The notes: generated from the sequence alone by a model not told the origin. Shown: positions 36,177 through 45,496, counted from the stretch's first letter. The stretch is 64,000 nucleotides of DNA from Secundilactobacillus pentosiphilus (GCF_002217985.1 NZ_BCMI01000001.1:1-64000); one strand, 5' to 3'. Program-made: numbers and translations.

Positions 36177-36749
36177 TTAATTTTGCTTTCCTTTATGGGT
36201 GACTTTTCTGAACCGTCGTTCGACTTCTTTACTCCAAAAACCGCCGGACATCTGGGTTGGCTCATTGACCATCACGAAAGCCTCAGGTGCCAGCTGATGA
36301 ATCAGATCCATGAGGCGGTGGTCAGCTTTTCGGGGTGCTAAGATGTTTAAAATCAGGCGCGAACCATCACGGCCGTAGCCCCAAGTTTCCGTAACCCCGT
36401 AGCCGTTGTTACGCAGGGCTTCCGGAAGCTTTTTATTTTGCTGATACTTAGGGTCGTCATTATCAATTTTAACCGTGACTTGAAAGTTGACCCAGCCCAG
36501 GGCAACGTGATCTTCAATGAGAATGCCAAGGTAGATTCCCAGGCCGAAACCAACGGTATAAGCGATGACGTTAACTGGGGAATGGATGTTCTTCAACGCG
36601 ATTGCCAGTGCAATAACGTACACGAATTCTTCCAGGACGGCTAGCAGCGGCGCCCATAAGCGTTGGCGACGGACGACTAGCATTGTTCGAAACGTATTTA
36701 ACGTAATATAACAAGCATTTAAAAGAAAAATAGTCAGTGCAAGTTTCAA
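36177..36749 (-). CDS. UPF0316 membrane protein (DUF5698/DUF2179)
   Basis: 190 aa with three N-terminal membrane helices (to about residue 85), followed by a cytoplasmic DUF2179 domain (TWGYGRDGSRLILNILAPRK). It matches the UPF0316/YebE group, whose DUF2179 domain may bind a small ligand; function unknown. The start is TTG 36749 after AGAGG. It is convergent with rnhA (22-nt gap). Confidence 0.85.
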   Translation of the reverse strand: MKLALTIFLLNACYITLNTFRTMLVVRRQRLWAPLLAVLEEFVYVIALAIALKNIHSPVNVIAYTVGFGLGIYLGILIEDHVALGWVNFQVTVKIDNDDPKYQQNKKLPEALRNNGYGVTETWGYGRDGSRLILNILAPRKADHRLMDLIHQLAPEAFVMVNEPTQMSGGFWSKEVERRFRKVTHKGKQN

Positions 36750-36871
36750 ATAAATCGCCTCTTCTTTCTTAGTTGTACCCTTACAGTTTAGTGCAAATAA
36801 CGGCTGATGAAAGTAATTTAACTCAAATTTGTGACGTGTGATATGCTTATTGACAAAGGAGTGTTCAATCT

Positions 36872-37423
36872 ATGACAACAGAGCGTGAAAAAATGACGGC
36901 GGGGGAGCCTTATAACCAGTTTGATCCAGAACTGATCAACCGCCGGGTATACATGAGACAGCAGCTGGAAGAAATTAATCATATCACGGATAACGACGAT
37001 CGAAATAGCCGCTTTAAAGCGTTGCTGGCAGACGTTGGCGACGATTTCTTTGTGGAATCATCGTTTAAATTTGATTACGGCTTCAATATTCATATTGGCA
37101 ATCATTTCTATGGTAATTATGATATGACGTTTTTGGATACCTGCCCGATTACCATTGGTGAACACTGCTATTTTGGTCCCAATATTGGGCTTTACACGCC
37201 AGTGCACCCATTGGATCCCGTGCAGCGAAACGCTGATGTGGAACTCGGAAAACCAATCACGATAGGTGATAATGCTTGGTTAGGCGGTCGGGTAACAATT
37301 TTACCTGGTGTGACCTTAGGCGACAACGTGGTTGTGGGCGCCGGTTCAGTGGTGACCAAGTCATTCGGCGATAACGTTGTTATAGCAGGCAACCCGGCAC
37401 GGGTCATTAAAAAAGTTAAATAG
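36872..37423 (+). CDS. maa: Sugar O-acetyltransferase (maltose/galactoside acetyltransferase family)
   Basis: 183 aa. A helical N-terminal maltose-acetyltransferase cap (EREKMTAGEPYNQFDPEL) precedes a left-handed beta-helix of hexapeptide repeats with the catalytic His in TPVHPLDP. It transfers acetyl from acetyl-CoA to sugars. AAAGGAG precedes ATG 36872. No sugar operon is attached; substrate unknown. Confidence 0.9.
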   Translation: MTTEREKMTAGEPYNQFDPELINRRVYMRQQLEEINHITDNDDRNSRFKALLADVGDDFFVESSFKFDYGFNIHIGNHFYGNYDMTFLDTCPITIGEHCYFGPNIGLYTPVHPLDPVQRNADVELGKPITIGDNAWLGGRVTILPGVTLGDNVVVGAGSVVTKSFGDNVVIAGNPARVIKKVK

Positions 37424-37472
37424 GTTTGTTTTTCAGAAAATGCCAGTCATTTTACTTATTCTTTCAAACGTG

Positions 37473-37478
37473 TATAAT
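37473..37478 (+). promoter_or_regulatory. Probable promoter of the BCCT transporter
   Basis: TATAAT is preceded directly by TG (GTGTATAAT), with no good -35. If used, it gives a leader of about 390 nt (37485-37870) without a supportable gene. I found no known riboswitch or clear terminator in that leader. Confidence 0.35.
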
Positions 37479-37870
37479 AAAAATGTAAATTCATACGGGT
37501 TACATTAGGAACTGGCAATTTGTTGCAGAGAAAGCTGTTGCAGGTGGTCTTAGACGATCTCGACAGTTTTTTTGTGTTTTGTACTTTGCTGACCTGGATG
37601 AAAATACGTCGGGCGTTTTCAGAGTTGAAAGGTAACAATTTCATAAGTGGTTTCAAGTACATCCTAGCTAATAAAAAGTCACGGTGTACTTCACGAATTA
37701 AAGCACGAGACGCAAGGTAGAGGTTTTAACCGGCTCACAAATGGTTTGAATTCAATAACGGGATTCTGATTGAGGAGTGGGCTGGAAGCAACCTTTTACA
37801 GCCTTGCCGGACACTTTGACTTGCGCCACACTCTGTCCCCGGTATGTACAATTATTAGAGGAGGAATATT

Positions 37871-39484
37871 ATTTTAAGAAGCAAGTTAATCAACAAGTGG
37901 GTCTTTGTACCAACTGTGGGATTATTCTTACTGGCAACTTTAGTGTTAATGATAGGTGGAAAGGGTCTTCAATCACCTCTATCTGGCCTATTGAGCTGGA
38001 TGAACCTAAAGTTAGGGTGGATGTATCTGAGTATTTATATCATCAACTTCGTCTTCTTAATCGGATTGGCATTTAGCCGATATGGGAAAATTAAAATTGG
38101 AAAACCTGATGACAAACCGGTTTACAGTGGGTTCAAGTGGGGCGCTATGGTGTTTGCTACAGCGATTGATGCCAGCATTATGATGTTGTCGATCACTGAT
38201 CCATTGACGGTTATTCAAAACCCACCCTTTCATCTTAAAGCCTATTCAAACGCCGCTTATGTTTCTGCCACAATGACTGGGCAGTTTAACTGGGGGCCAA
38301 TGGCTTGGATGATGTTTGCACCCGCCGCTGTTTTGATTGGTTACCTGTTGTACCGTAAAGGGCAACCCGTTCAAAAGCTCAGTGATGGGATCGGCATGTT
38401 GGATGGTGACAAGCATCAATCGATTAAAAGATTCGTTGGTGGCTTGATCAACGTCCTTGTCGTCATTGGTATTATTGGTGGTGTCGGTTCATCAATCGGG
38501 ATGGAAGTCCCAATTACAGCCAAAGCATTTTCAAGTGCAACCGGTATTAAGTACGGTTTGCCACTGGAAATGGGCTTATTCTTTGTTTTATTCTGTCTCT
38601 TTGCCGTGACGGTCTTTAAAGGCTTGAACGGTGGAATTGACCGCTTAAGCATGGCACATATTTGGTTAGCCATCGGTTTTCTGGTCTTAATTTTACTCTT
38701 TGGTCCTACACGTTACATTATTACTAACGAAGCACGCAGCTTAGGCATGCTGGTTCAAAAGTTCGTACCAATGGCTACGAATACGCATCCAAGTGCTCCT
38801 CAACAGGATACGATCTTTTACTGGGGCTGGTGGTTGTCATACATGCCAGTGATGGGATTGTTCATTGCGAAAATTTCTCGTGGTAAGACGATTCGTCAGA
38901 TGCTTATGGGTATGCTGATGTACGGCTTTACCGGCTGTGCTTTGTTCTACGCGGTAATGGGCGGCTACTCACTCTGGCTGCAACAAAACGGGGTCATTAA
39001 CTTGGTCCACATTTTAAACACTCAGGGTCAGGCTGCTGTGATTGCGACTGTCATTGGAACATTACCAATGAAACAAGTCATGACATTACTTTACTGCCTG
39101 TCATGTTTTATCTTCTTAGCAACGACTATTTCTGGTTCAGCTTACATTCTGTCATCCTTTACCAGTACGCCGTTAAAGCGCCGCGAACCAACTCGCTTCA
39201 ACCGAATGACTTGGGTCGTCGTCTTCATGGTCTTTGCAATTTCACTGGTCTTAGTGGGTGGCTTCAAAGTCATTCAGACGATTTCGGTTTTGGCTGGCTT
39301 CCCGTTGATCGGGGTTTGTGCGGTGATATTAATGTCGATCCGTCGCTTAGTTAAGCACGATCACGAACTGGTCTTTACACCGTCTCCGGAAATTACCGAA
39401 ATGGCGCATCAACCAGTTACAGTGGAACGCAAGTCAGCGATCCGTGGCAAGCTTATTTTATCGCCTAACCGACTGGCTAACTAA
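37871..39484 (+). CDS. BCCT family transporter (betaine/carnitine/choline type), apparent ATT start
   Basis: About 537 aa, 12 membrane helices. The BCCT signature region is clear (TIFYWGWWLSYMPVMGLFIAKISRG). It imports a quaternary ammonium osmolyte or related compound. The conserved N-terminus (KWVFVPTVGLFLLATLVLMI, helix 1) reads in frame upstream of the first standard start, GTG 37916, which would cut helix 1 in half. A perfect AGGAGG at 37859-37864 sits 6 nt before ATT 37871, and an in-frame TAG lies at 37856, so initiation at ATT (37871, or 37868) is the best reading. A mutated ATG or a base error is the alternative. Confidence 0.82.
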   Translation: MLRSKLINKWVFVPTVGLFLLATLVLMIGGKGLQSPLSGLLSWMNLKLGWMYLSIYIINFVFLIGLAFSRYGKIKIGKPDDKPVYSGFKWGAMVFATAIDASIMMLSITDPLTVIQNPPFHLKAYSNAAYVSATMTGQFNWGPMAWMMFAPAAVLIGYLLYRKGQPVQKLSDGIGMLDGDKHQSIKRFVGGLINVLVVIGIIGGVGSSIGMEVPITAKAFSSATGIKYGLPLEMGLFFVLFCLFAVTVFKGLNGGIDRLSMAHIWLAIGFLVLILLFGPTRYIITNEARSLGMLVQKFVPMATNTHPSAPQQDTIFYWGWWLSYMPVMGLFIAKISRGKTIRQMLMGMLMYGFTGCALFYAVMGGYSLWLQQNGVINLVHILNTQGQAAVIATVIGTLPMKQVMTLLYCLSCFIFLATTISGSAYILSSFTSTPLKRREPTRFNRMTWVVVFMVFAISLVLVGGFKVIQTISVLAGFPLIGVCAVILMSIRRLVKHDHELVFTPSPEITEMAHQPVTVERKSAIRGKLILSPNRLAN

Positions 39485-39518
39485 CTTATAGTTATGATTA
39501 AATCGTAGTTCTGAAGCC

Positions 39519-39722
39519 GTGACATAACTCGGTAGATTCCAGAATTTAACACCAAGAAGCGTTCTTCCGATGGGTTTTATCGGGAGGACGCTTCTTGGTG
39601 TTAAATGGCTGGAATCTGAGTTATGGAGCGGGTTAAGGCTACATTAAAGGAGTGAACGAAAGTAAATCCTAAAATGTGTTTTAGTCAAAAAACTTGATTC
39701 CAGGTTTATCAATAGAGACTTA
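39519..39722 (-). repeat. Family-1 hairpin repeat, copy 3 (inverted, diverged)
   Basis: The reverse-strand order matches copies 1 and 2. The 99-nt hairpin (39525-39623) is bounded by TAACTCAGATTCCAGCCAT and GGAATCTACCGAGTTA on the minus strand, and a degenerate conserved part extends to about 39722 (GACTAAAACACATTTTAGG). The arm (AACACCAAGAAGCG…) differs from the other copies, and its two sides carry a few mismatches. Confidence 0.75.
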
Positions 39723-39906
39723 TAGTACAACTTCAGAACTTTTTTGTTAAAAATAGGGTTAAATTAATTTGTTGAATCCCCTTAATTAAGGGCGTTTATC
39801 GACTATGTACTTTTGGGAACGATAAGTTTTCCTTTACAGAAATCGTCTAGTGAGGCAAACTAAAAGTGGTAATTTTCAAAATTAAATTGAAAATGGGGGA
39901 AACAAC
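39723..39906. other. Leader region before the GGDEF gene
   Basis: AT-rich, no gene. It contains the short palindrome CCCTTAATTAAGGG near 39780. Confidence 0.3.
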
Positions 39907-41046
39907 ATGTTGATATGGGCAATTCGGGGTGTCACCTTTGTCATCAACCTGCTGCTATTAACGGGTTTTGCATTACTGTATTCTTGGCTGCAGCGAACTC
40001 GGTTTCAGTTTTCAATTGGGGGACGGTTTCGAAATGCCAGTCAGATTACTTTAACCATCGGCTTTTTGGTGCTTTATCACTTAGCCTCAGTTCTGCGCAT
40101 TATGGTGAATGTTCATAATAGTGAGGCCTTTGGCTGGAGCTATCTAGCGTTTCAAATTGGGGTATTGATTTTTGCACTGTTCTTTAATCAAAGTCGCTGG
40201 CTTTTCTTATATTTATCGGTAACGCTGCTGCTTTGGTATTGGTGGCTGCCAAACGTGGAGTGGTGGGGTTACTTTTTCGTTGCTAGCATCGTGATGATGT
40301 ATATTGCGGAACGGTTCGGTCGCCTGATCATTAATCGGCCATTGCTGTATTATCCGTTTTGTTTTTTGTTTGCGACGCCGTTTATGTGGGCTAACTGGAT
40401 TTCCCTAGACGGCATCGAACCAGGATGGCTATGGGAACTGACTGCGAGTCTATGCGTTTTTTATCTGATCTGGTTCATTTATTATCGCTTAAAATGTCGG
40501 GCAGAATGGCAGGCTCGTCTTATTCGGGATGCCCGGCAGGATAATTTGACAAAGTTAAGCAACTTTAGGGTCTTTAACGATGATTTACAGCGGGCGTTTA
40601 AAGATTATCAGGAACATGGGACACAATATTTGCTGTACACGTTCGACGTTGATCATTTTAAATGGGTGAACGACCGTTATGGGCATTTGGAAGGTAACGA
40701 AGTCCTCAAGCGAGTTGCCGGTGAGCTGATCCGGCAAATTCCTCAAATCAGCTGTAATGCCAAAGCTTATCGGGTTGGGGGAGAAGAGTTTTCGTTTCTC
40801 GTTTTTGATGATCAAACGCAGCGTAACACACCGGAAGCGATTGCTAATCAAGTCCGTAAAGCTATTGGTCGCTTAAAATTTAGGACGAAGCAGGGCACCC
40901 AGTTTCAAATCACCATTTCCATGGGTGAGGATCAAATTGATGCGGAAGACCAAAATTACTTGGACGTTTATAAGCGCGCCGATCAACGCTTGTACCGTTC
41001 CAAGGAGACTGGCCGAAACCGGGTGACTACGGCGGAAAAGGCTTAA
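39907..41046 (+). CDS. Membrane-anchored GGDEF protein, putative diguanylate cyclase
   Basis: 379 aa. Six or seven N-terminal membrane helices (to about residue 190) are followed by a GGDEF domain. Substrate- and metal-binding residues look intact: DNLTKLSNFRVF, FDVDHFKWVNDRYGHLEGNEVL and the active-site loop RVGGEEF (Gly291 to Phe295). No RxxD inhibitory site precedes the loop. The expected product is c-di-GMP. No EAL or PilZ gene is visible nearby. GGGGGAA precedes ATG 39907. Confidence 0.88.
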   Translation: MLIWAIRGVTFVINLLLLTGFALLYSWLQRTRFQFSIGGRFRNASQITLTIGFLVLYHLASVLRIMVNVHNSEAFGWSYLAFQIGVLIFALFFNQSRWLFLYLSVTLLLWYWWLPNVEWWGYFFVASIVMMYIAERFGRLIINRPLLYYPFCFLFATPFMWANWISLDGIEPGWLWELTASLCVFYLIWFIYYRLKCRAEWQARLIRDARQDNLTKLSNFRVFNDDLQRAFKDYQEHGTQYLLYTFDVDHFKWVNDRYGHLEGNEVLKRVAGELIRQIPQISCNAKAYRVGGEEFSFLVFDDQTQRNTPEAIANQVRKAIGRLKFRTKQGTQFQITISMGEDQIDAEDQNYLDVYKRADQRLYRSKETGRNRVTTAEKA

Positions 41047-41121
41047 ATTCGGGTACTTGAATGGAATCATGTTAAAATTTAAGCAGTATCAAACTCTTTA
41101 GACCAGAAAGGAATTTTCAGT

Positions 41122-42063
41122 ATGCAAAAAGTAATCATCCCTGAGGTGGCTGACAGGCAAACTGATCACTATTTAACCAAGCGGGGCTATGAAGTCCTCA
41201 CGGTTGATAATCCAGACGAGGCGACGATTTTAGCCACGGCACCCGACGTTGCTGGGATCATGATGTTTGTCGCGCCTTTCCCTAATCATTTGTACGATAA
41301 ATTACCTCAATTAAAGGTTTTGGCTCGCTATGGCGTGGGCTATGACAGTATCGATGTTGACTACGCGGCAACTAAGGGTGTTTGGGTCACCAACACACCA
41401 GGTGCGAATGCAACAAGTGTCGCTGAAAATGCAGTCACTGATATTATGTTGCTGGCCAAGCGGTCATTTGAAATATCAACGTTAATGCGGCAGGGACAGC
41501 AGAGAGCTGCCAAGCAGATTTTTGGCCACGAACTAGCAGGTTCGACAGTTGGTATCATCGGGTACGGCCACATCGGGCAGGCAGTGGCTAAGATGCTCAG
41601 CGGTTTGGGTGTGAAAACGCTGATTTATAACCGCACGAAGCGCCCGACCAAGTTCGGTGAATACGTTGATTTAGAGACTTTATTGCAACAATCAGATTTC
41701 GTTACACTTCACATTGCCGCCACCAAGCAAACGGAGCACTTACTCGGTGAGCGGGAATTCGGCATGATGAAGCCGAGTGCTTCGCTGATTAATCTAGCAC
41801 GTGGCTCCGTCGTCGATGAACAGGCTTTGATCAAGGCGCTTAATGCACGTCAAATTGCCAGCGCCGCTTTGGACGTGTTCGATGAAGAACCGCTACCTGC
41901 CGATAGTCCGTTTTATCAGATGGATAACGTCTTTTTAACGCCGCATACGGGTTCAAGTACCGTTGAAGCTGGTCAAAATATGGCCATGGGTGCGGCGAAA
42001 ATGATTGATGAGGTGTTATCGGGGCAAAAACCGGAATGGGCGGTCAATGAGCCTCAGGTTTAA
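41122..42063 (+). CDS. D-2-hydroxyacid dehydrogenase (phosphoglycerate dehydrogenase-like)
   Basis: The 313-aa NAD-dependent dehydrogenase has the Rossmann loop GIIGYGHIGQAV and the catalytic triad Arg (NLARGSVVDE), Glu (FDEEPLP) and His (LTPHTGSST). Members include 3-phosphoglycerate dehydrogenase and D-2-hydroxyisocaproate-type enzymes. There is no ACT domain and no serine-pathway neighbour, so the substrate is open. AGAAAGGAA precedes ATG 41122. Confidence 0.88.
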   Translation: MQKVIIPEVADRQTDHYLTKRGYEVLTVDNPDEATILATAPDVAGIMMFVAPFPNHLYDKLPQLKVLARYGVGYDSIDVDYAATKGVWVTNTPGANATSVAENAVTDIMLLAKRSFEISTLMRQGQQRAAKQIFGHELAGSTVGIIGYGHIGQAVAKMLSGLGVKTLIYNRTKRPTKFGEYVDLETLLQQSDFVTLHIAATKQTEHLLGEREFGMMKPSASLINLARGSVVDEQALIKALNARQIASAALDVFDEEPLPADSPFYQMDNVFLTPHTGSSTVEAGQNMAMGAAKMIDEVLSGQKPEWAVNEPQV

Positions 42064-42172
42064 GCGTGATTTTATCGATTAGCCATAATTTACCCCTCTT
42101 ATAAGCTGATTTAAAATTTTAATGATTATTTTAACGCCTATTTATTTGCCATTTTAAAACAAGCTAAACGTT

Positions 42173-42200
42173 TTGGAATCGCTTTTTTGCGTGCTACACT
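42173..42200 (+). promoter_or_regulatory. Promoter of the OsmC/Ohr gene
   Basis: TTGGAA and TACACT are separated by 16 nt, 34 nt before ATG 42234. Confidence 0.4.
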
Positions 42201-42233
42201 ACAGGCACTAAAAACAAAAGGGGGATCCTGACA

Positions 42234-42659
42234 ATGGCAATTGATGGATCGTTGTATCATACAGAGGCAGTAAATGAAAAAGGTTTAAGCGGTGTCAGTT
42301 TTATTCGTGGTAATGAAGGCCTAGCACTGGGCGTCAGCAGCTCATTAGTCAAGGGTTCTGGTACTAATCCAGAGCAGCTAGTGGGCTTAGCAATCAGTAC
42401 GTGTTTCAACGCGACCATTCAAATTATTGAACAGCAGCATCACTTACCGCACACCAGTGTTGTGCAGACGGGTGTGGATCAATTAAAAGATGAGACGGGC
42501 TACAAGTTTGTGGTGCGTGTTCAAGTGATGATGACAGGCGTTGACCGTAATCAGGCACAAAGCCTCGTTGATGAAGCCAAAAACTATTGCCCAGTCGCTA
42601 AGATGATCAAACAAAACGCTAACGTCTCGTTTGAAGTTGTGGATGAGTTTTCGTTTTAG
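42234..42659 (+). CDS. OsmC/Ohr family organic hydroperoxide resistance protein
   Basis: The 141-aa thiol peroxidase has the two redox cysteines in place: peroxidatic Cys in ISTCFNAT and resolving Cys in NYCPVAKM. It acts as a dimer reducing organic hydroperoxides. AAGGGGGA precedes ATG 42234. No OhrR gene is adjacent. It is followed by a family-1 hairpin repeat. Confidence 0.88.
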   Translation: MAIDGSLYHTEAVNEKGLSGVSFIRGNEGLALGVSSSLVKGSGTNPEQLVGLAISTCFNATIQIIEQQHHLPHTSVVQTGVDQLKDETGYKFVVRVQVMMTGVDRNQAQSLVDEAKNYCPVAKMIKQNANVSFEVVDEFSF

Positions 42660-42694
42660 AGACTAATAGTTAAAGAGATATACAGCAAACGTGT

Positions 42695-42906
42695 CTGTGA
42701 CTTAAGTCTATGTCGATAAGGATTCCAGTTGATTTCTTGACTAAAGCACAGCTTAAAATGTACGCTGGTTCAATACTGGAATATAGCCTTAGCCTGCTCC
42801 ACAACTCAGATTCCGGCCATATAATGCCAAAATGCACCATCCCAATGGTTTTTATTGGGATGGTGCATTTTGGCATTATATTCTGGAATCTACCGAGTTG
42901 CGTCAC
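42695..42906 (+). repeat. Family-1 hairpin repeat, copy 2
   Basis: Same architecture and same 99-nt hairpin length (42802-42900) as copy 1, with near-identical flanks (CTGTGACTTAAGTCTATGTC…, TATAGCCTTAGCCTGCTCCA). The arms are different (AATGCCAAAATGCACCATCCC and its exact complement). It lies between convergent genes. Confidence 0.82.
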
Positions 42907-42916
42907 ACCCGCTTAT

Positions 42917-43579
42917 TTACAAGCGTTGGTGCTTTAATCTTCGAAAAACGTAGCGGTCGCTTAGCGCAATGAAGGTGCCTTGGAACAGCAGCGCTACGAT
43001 GGTACCGATGTTGACGGCCCATAACTGATGCTGAATGAGAAAACAGACGGTAATAATCGTGATGGGGGTAATAAAGGCGACTAACGACGCAATCACCGCG
43101 TTACCGTGCAAGTATTTGAACCTGAGGATCTGCATGAAATCATCGTTGGGATGAAGAATTAAATTAATCCGTTGATAGATCGAAATCCCGCAGCCAATCA
43201 TCATCACGCCAATTACATCTAGGACCACGGAAGGTATGAGTGGCAGCTGCTGGATATGAAAAACGGTCAGCAACTGAGCGATACCGCTGACTAAGTAGCT
43301 AAACGGTACCATGAACAGGAGGTTGCCGAGCATCCGGTGCCAATCAAACTGTCGCAGTAAGACAGCATTGGATAAAATGACGGCAATGCCTTCGAGAAAC
43401 AAAACGTTACCTAAGTTCATCTGAAAGAGGTGTGCCATGTTGACAGCAGAAGCGGTCCATAACGCGCTGCCTAAGTTAAGGGAAACGGTTAGTGCGTTTC
43501 CTAATGAGTTGATGATAATAGAGACGATAAGTAGTATACAGTCTCCCAAAATAGTTGGTTTGCCGTTATCTTGATACAC
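42917..43579 (-). CDS. YczE/YyaS/YitT-type integral membrane protein
   Basis: 220 aa with five or six membrane helices, of the DUF161-like group (…NSLGNALTVSLNLGSALWTAS…). Function unknown. The start is GTG 43579 with GGAGGG 8 nt upstream. Monocistronic. Confidence 0.8.
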   Translation of the reverse strand: MYQDNGKPTILGDCILLIVSIIINSLGNALTVSLNLGSALWTASAVNMAHLFQMNLGNVLFLEGIAVILSNAVLLRQFDWHRMLGNLLFMVPFSYLVSGIAQLLTVFHIQQLPLIPSVVLDVIGVMMIGCGISIYQRINLILHPNDDFMQILRFKYLHGNAVIASLVAFITPITIITVCFLIQHQLWAVNIGTIVALLFQGTFIALSDRYVFRRLKHQRL

Positions 43580-43660
43580 GCGTTGATCCCTCCGTAACGA
43601 TTCTATTATACGGGACTTAGTTGAAAAAGAAAGGCTAGTCGCCCTTAAACGGTCCGAGTC

Positions 43661-43692
43661 AAAACCCCCAAAGCAGATTTACTTTGGGGGTT
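43661..43692 (-). terminator. Terminator of the DUF488 gene
   Basis: AACCCCCAAAG / CTTTGGGGGTT, an 11-bp stem with a TTTT run on the minus strand, directly after the leftward gene ending at 43718. Confidence 0.8.
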
Positions 43693-43717
43693 CGCATCAA
43701 ACAAGTCAGTTTTTTGA

Positions 43718-44077
43718 TTATAGTAATTTTTCCAAATATTCTTTGAGTACAACCGCTTGATTGTGGGTCTCGTCCTTTGCGCCATAGAGCATGATGACGT
43801 TGCCTTCAGCTAAGTGGTTTTTGATCAATTCCAGAAATTGGTTTCGATCGGGGTTAGCGTCTAGTTCAGCAATATAGCGGGATTTAAATTCCTCATATTT
43901 TTCGGGATCATGGCCGAACCACTGACGCAGTTCCTTCGAGGGAGCGATGGTTTTGAACCATTCATCTAACGCAGCCTTTTCCTTAGAGATCCCCCGTGGC
44001 CACAGACGGTCGACTAGGATCCGATAGCCGTCCATGTCAGCAGGTTTTGTGTAAATTCGTTCAATTTTGAGTGCCAT
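43718..44077 (-). CDS. DUF488 family protein (YeaO-like)
   Basis: The 119-aa single-domain protein has the family signature YRILVDRLWPRGISKEK near residue 20 and a Trp/Phe-rich LRQWFGHDPEKYEEF segment. Function unknown; structurally related proteins are small cytosolic enzymes. ATG 44077 lies downstream of GAAGAGG. Divergent from mpg. Confidence 0.88.
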   Translation of the reverse strand: MALKIERIYTKPADMDGYRILVDRLWPRGISKEKAALDEWFKTIAPSKELRQWFGHDPEKYEEFKSRYIAELDANPDRNQFLELIKNHLAEGNVIMLYGAKDETHNQAVVLKEYLEKLL

Positions 44078-44134
44078 TTTGTATCACCTCTTCTATAATT
44101 AAATATAACATAACGACGGGAGGGGGAAAAAATA

Positions 44135-44770
44135 ATGATAACTATGGCAGAATTTTTCAGTGGTCGTTCGACTGAAACCGTTACTCGTGATTTGTTGGGG
44201 AAACTATTGCGCTACAGGTCACCCAAGGGACTGGTCAGCGGCTACATTGTTGAGGCGGAAGCCTATTTAGGTGCTGCTGATTCGGCGGCTCACGCGTATC
44301 AAGGGCGCCGTACGAAGGCCAACGATGCCTTGTATGGTGCACCCGGGAACATTTACATTTATACGTCACGCGGTTACTACGCGTTTGACATTGCGGCTCA
44401 AAGTGAAGGCGAACCGCAGGGAATCTTAATTCGTGGCGTTGAACCCAAGGACGGTCTGAGCATTATGATGGCTAACCGACCGAAAACGGGTTCAGAATTG
44501 ACTAACGGACCGGGTAAACTGATGCAGGCATTTGGTGTCAATGATTTACACTGGAACAACACCATGCTTGATGATAGTCCGTTTAGTATTGATCTCCAGG
44601 ACAGCCGGACGCCAGTCAAAATTGTCAGTTCCGCACGAATCGGCGTCAGCAAACGCGGTGGGCAAACGAATGCGCCGTACCGGTATTACGTTGCCGGGAG
44701 TCCTTACGTTTCTGGTATGCGGAAGCGGGATATGGACTTTGAGACGCACGGCTGGCAAGAAGTGAAGTAA
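44135..44770 (+). CDS. mpg: 3-methyladenine DNA glycosylase (AAG/MPG family)
   Basis: The 211-aa glycosylase excises alkylated purines and hypoxanthine. Motifs: RDLLGKLL, the catalytic Glu region YIVEAEAYLGAADSAAHAYQGRRTKAN, a GNIYIYTSRGYYAF strand and NGPGKLMQAFGV. GGGAGGGGG precedes ATG 44135. It is convergent with menG with no gap. Confidence 0.93.
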   Translation: MITMAEFFSGRSTETVTRDLLGKLLRYRSPKGLVSGYIVEAEAYLGAADSAAHAYQGRRTKANDALYGAPGNIYIYTSRGYYAFDIAAQSEGEPQGILIRGVEPKDGLSIMMANRPKTGSELTNGPGKLMQAFGVNDLHWNNTMLDDSPFSIDLQDSRTPVKIVSSARIGVSKRGGQTNAPYRYYVAGSPYVSGMRKRDMDFETHGWQEVK

Positions 44771-45496
44771 TTAGCTTTGAGTGTATGGTTTTCTGGCGCT
44801 ATGGAATGCTGCGGCGCCCATATCAAAGGTTTGGTAGGCGATGCGGTTAAAGCCTGCTTTAGCGTACATGGCGGCTAATTGCTTCGCGTTCACAAAGTTG
44901 GCTGCGGTCTGTTCCAAGTAAACGTAGTCTTGATAATTGTGGACGGCCAGTTTAGTCATCATTGGAATCAGTTTGAAGTAAATCTTCCAGCCTAGTTTGA
45001 CCACTGGATGAGTAGGCTGGGAGGTTTCCAGGGAGGCAACTTGGCCACCGGGGCGGACTACCCGGTACATTTCGCGTAGCACTTGATTGGCATCCGGAAC
45101 GTTACGCAGGCCAAAACCGATCGTAATCACGTCAAAATGGTTATTAGCGTATGGCAGTGCCATGGCATCGCCCTGGACTAAAGTGACACGATCATTCAAG
45201 CCGGCTGAGGCAACTTTTTTCTTGGCAACGGAAAGCATTTCCCTGCTGAAGTCCAGCCCAACAACCTGGCCGGATGGGCCGACCGCTTTAGCTAATGCGA
45301 TTGTCCAGTCACCGGTACCGCAACATAAGTCCAGTACAAAACTGCCAGGCTTGATAGCTAGGCGGGCCATCGCTACTTTTCGCCAGTGCTTATGCGTACC
45401 CAGTGAAATAAGATTATTCATTTGATCATAATTAGCAGCTACTCGTTTAAAGAGTGACTGAACCTGTGATTCAGGTGTTTGATTAGTTAGTGACAT
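44771..45496 (-). CDS. menG: Demethylmenaquinone methyltransferase
   Basis: The 241-aa SAM-dependent MenG/UbiE enzyme methylates demethylmenaquinone. SAM motif I is VLDLCCGTGDWTIALA, and the UbiE signature is YDQMNNLISLGTHKHWRK near the N-terminus. ATG 45496 follows AAGGAGG; an in-frame upstream start at 45532 lacks a site. No other men genes are present, so either they are elsewhere or externally supplied quinone is used. Confidence 0.93.
   Translation of the reverse strand: MSLTNQTPESQVQSLFKRVAANYDQMNNLISLGTHKHWRKVAMARLAIKPGSFVLDLCCGTGDWTIALAKAVGPSGQVVGLDFSREMLSVAKKKVASAGLNDRVTLVQGDAMALPYANNHFDVITIGFGLRNVPDANQVLREMYRVVRPGGQVASLETSQPTHPVVKLGWKIYFKLIPMMTKLAVHNYQDYVYLEQTAANFVNAKQLAAMYAKAGFNRIAYQTFDMGAAAFHSARKPYTQS

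Noticed and set aside
37497-37720. Plus-strand 66-codon frame in the BCCT leader
   Set aside because: No ribosome site, and the composition looks random; treated as untranslated leader.
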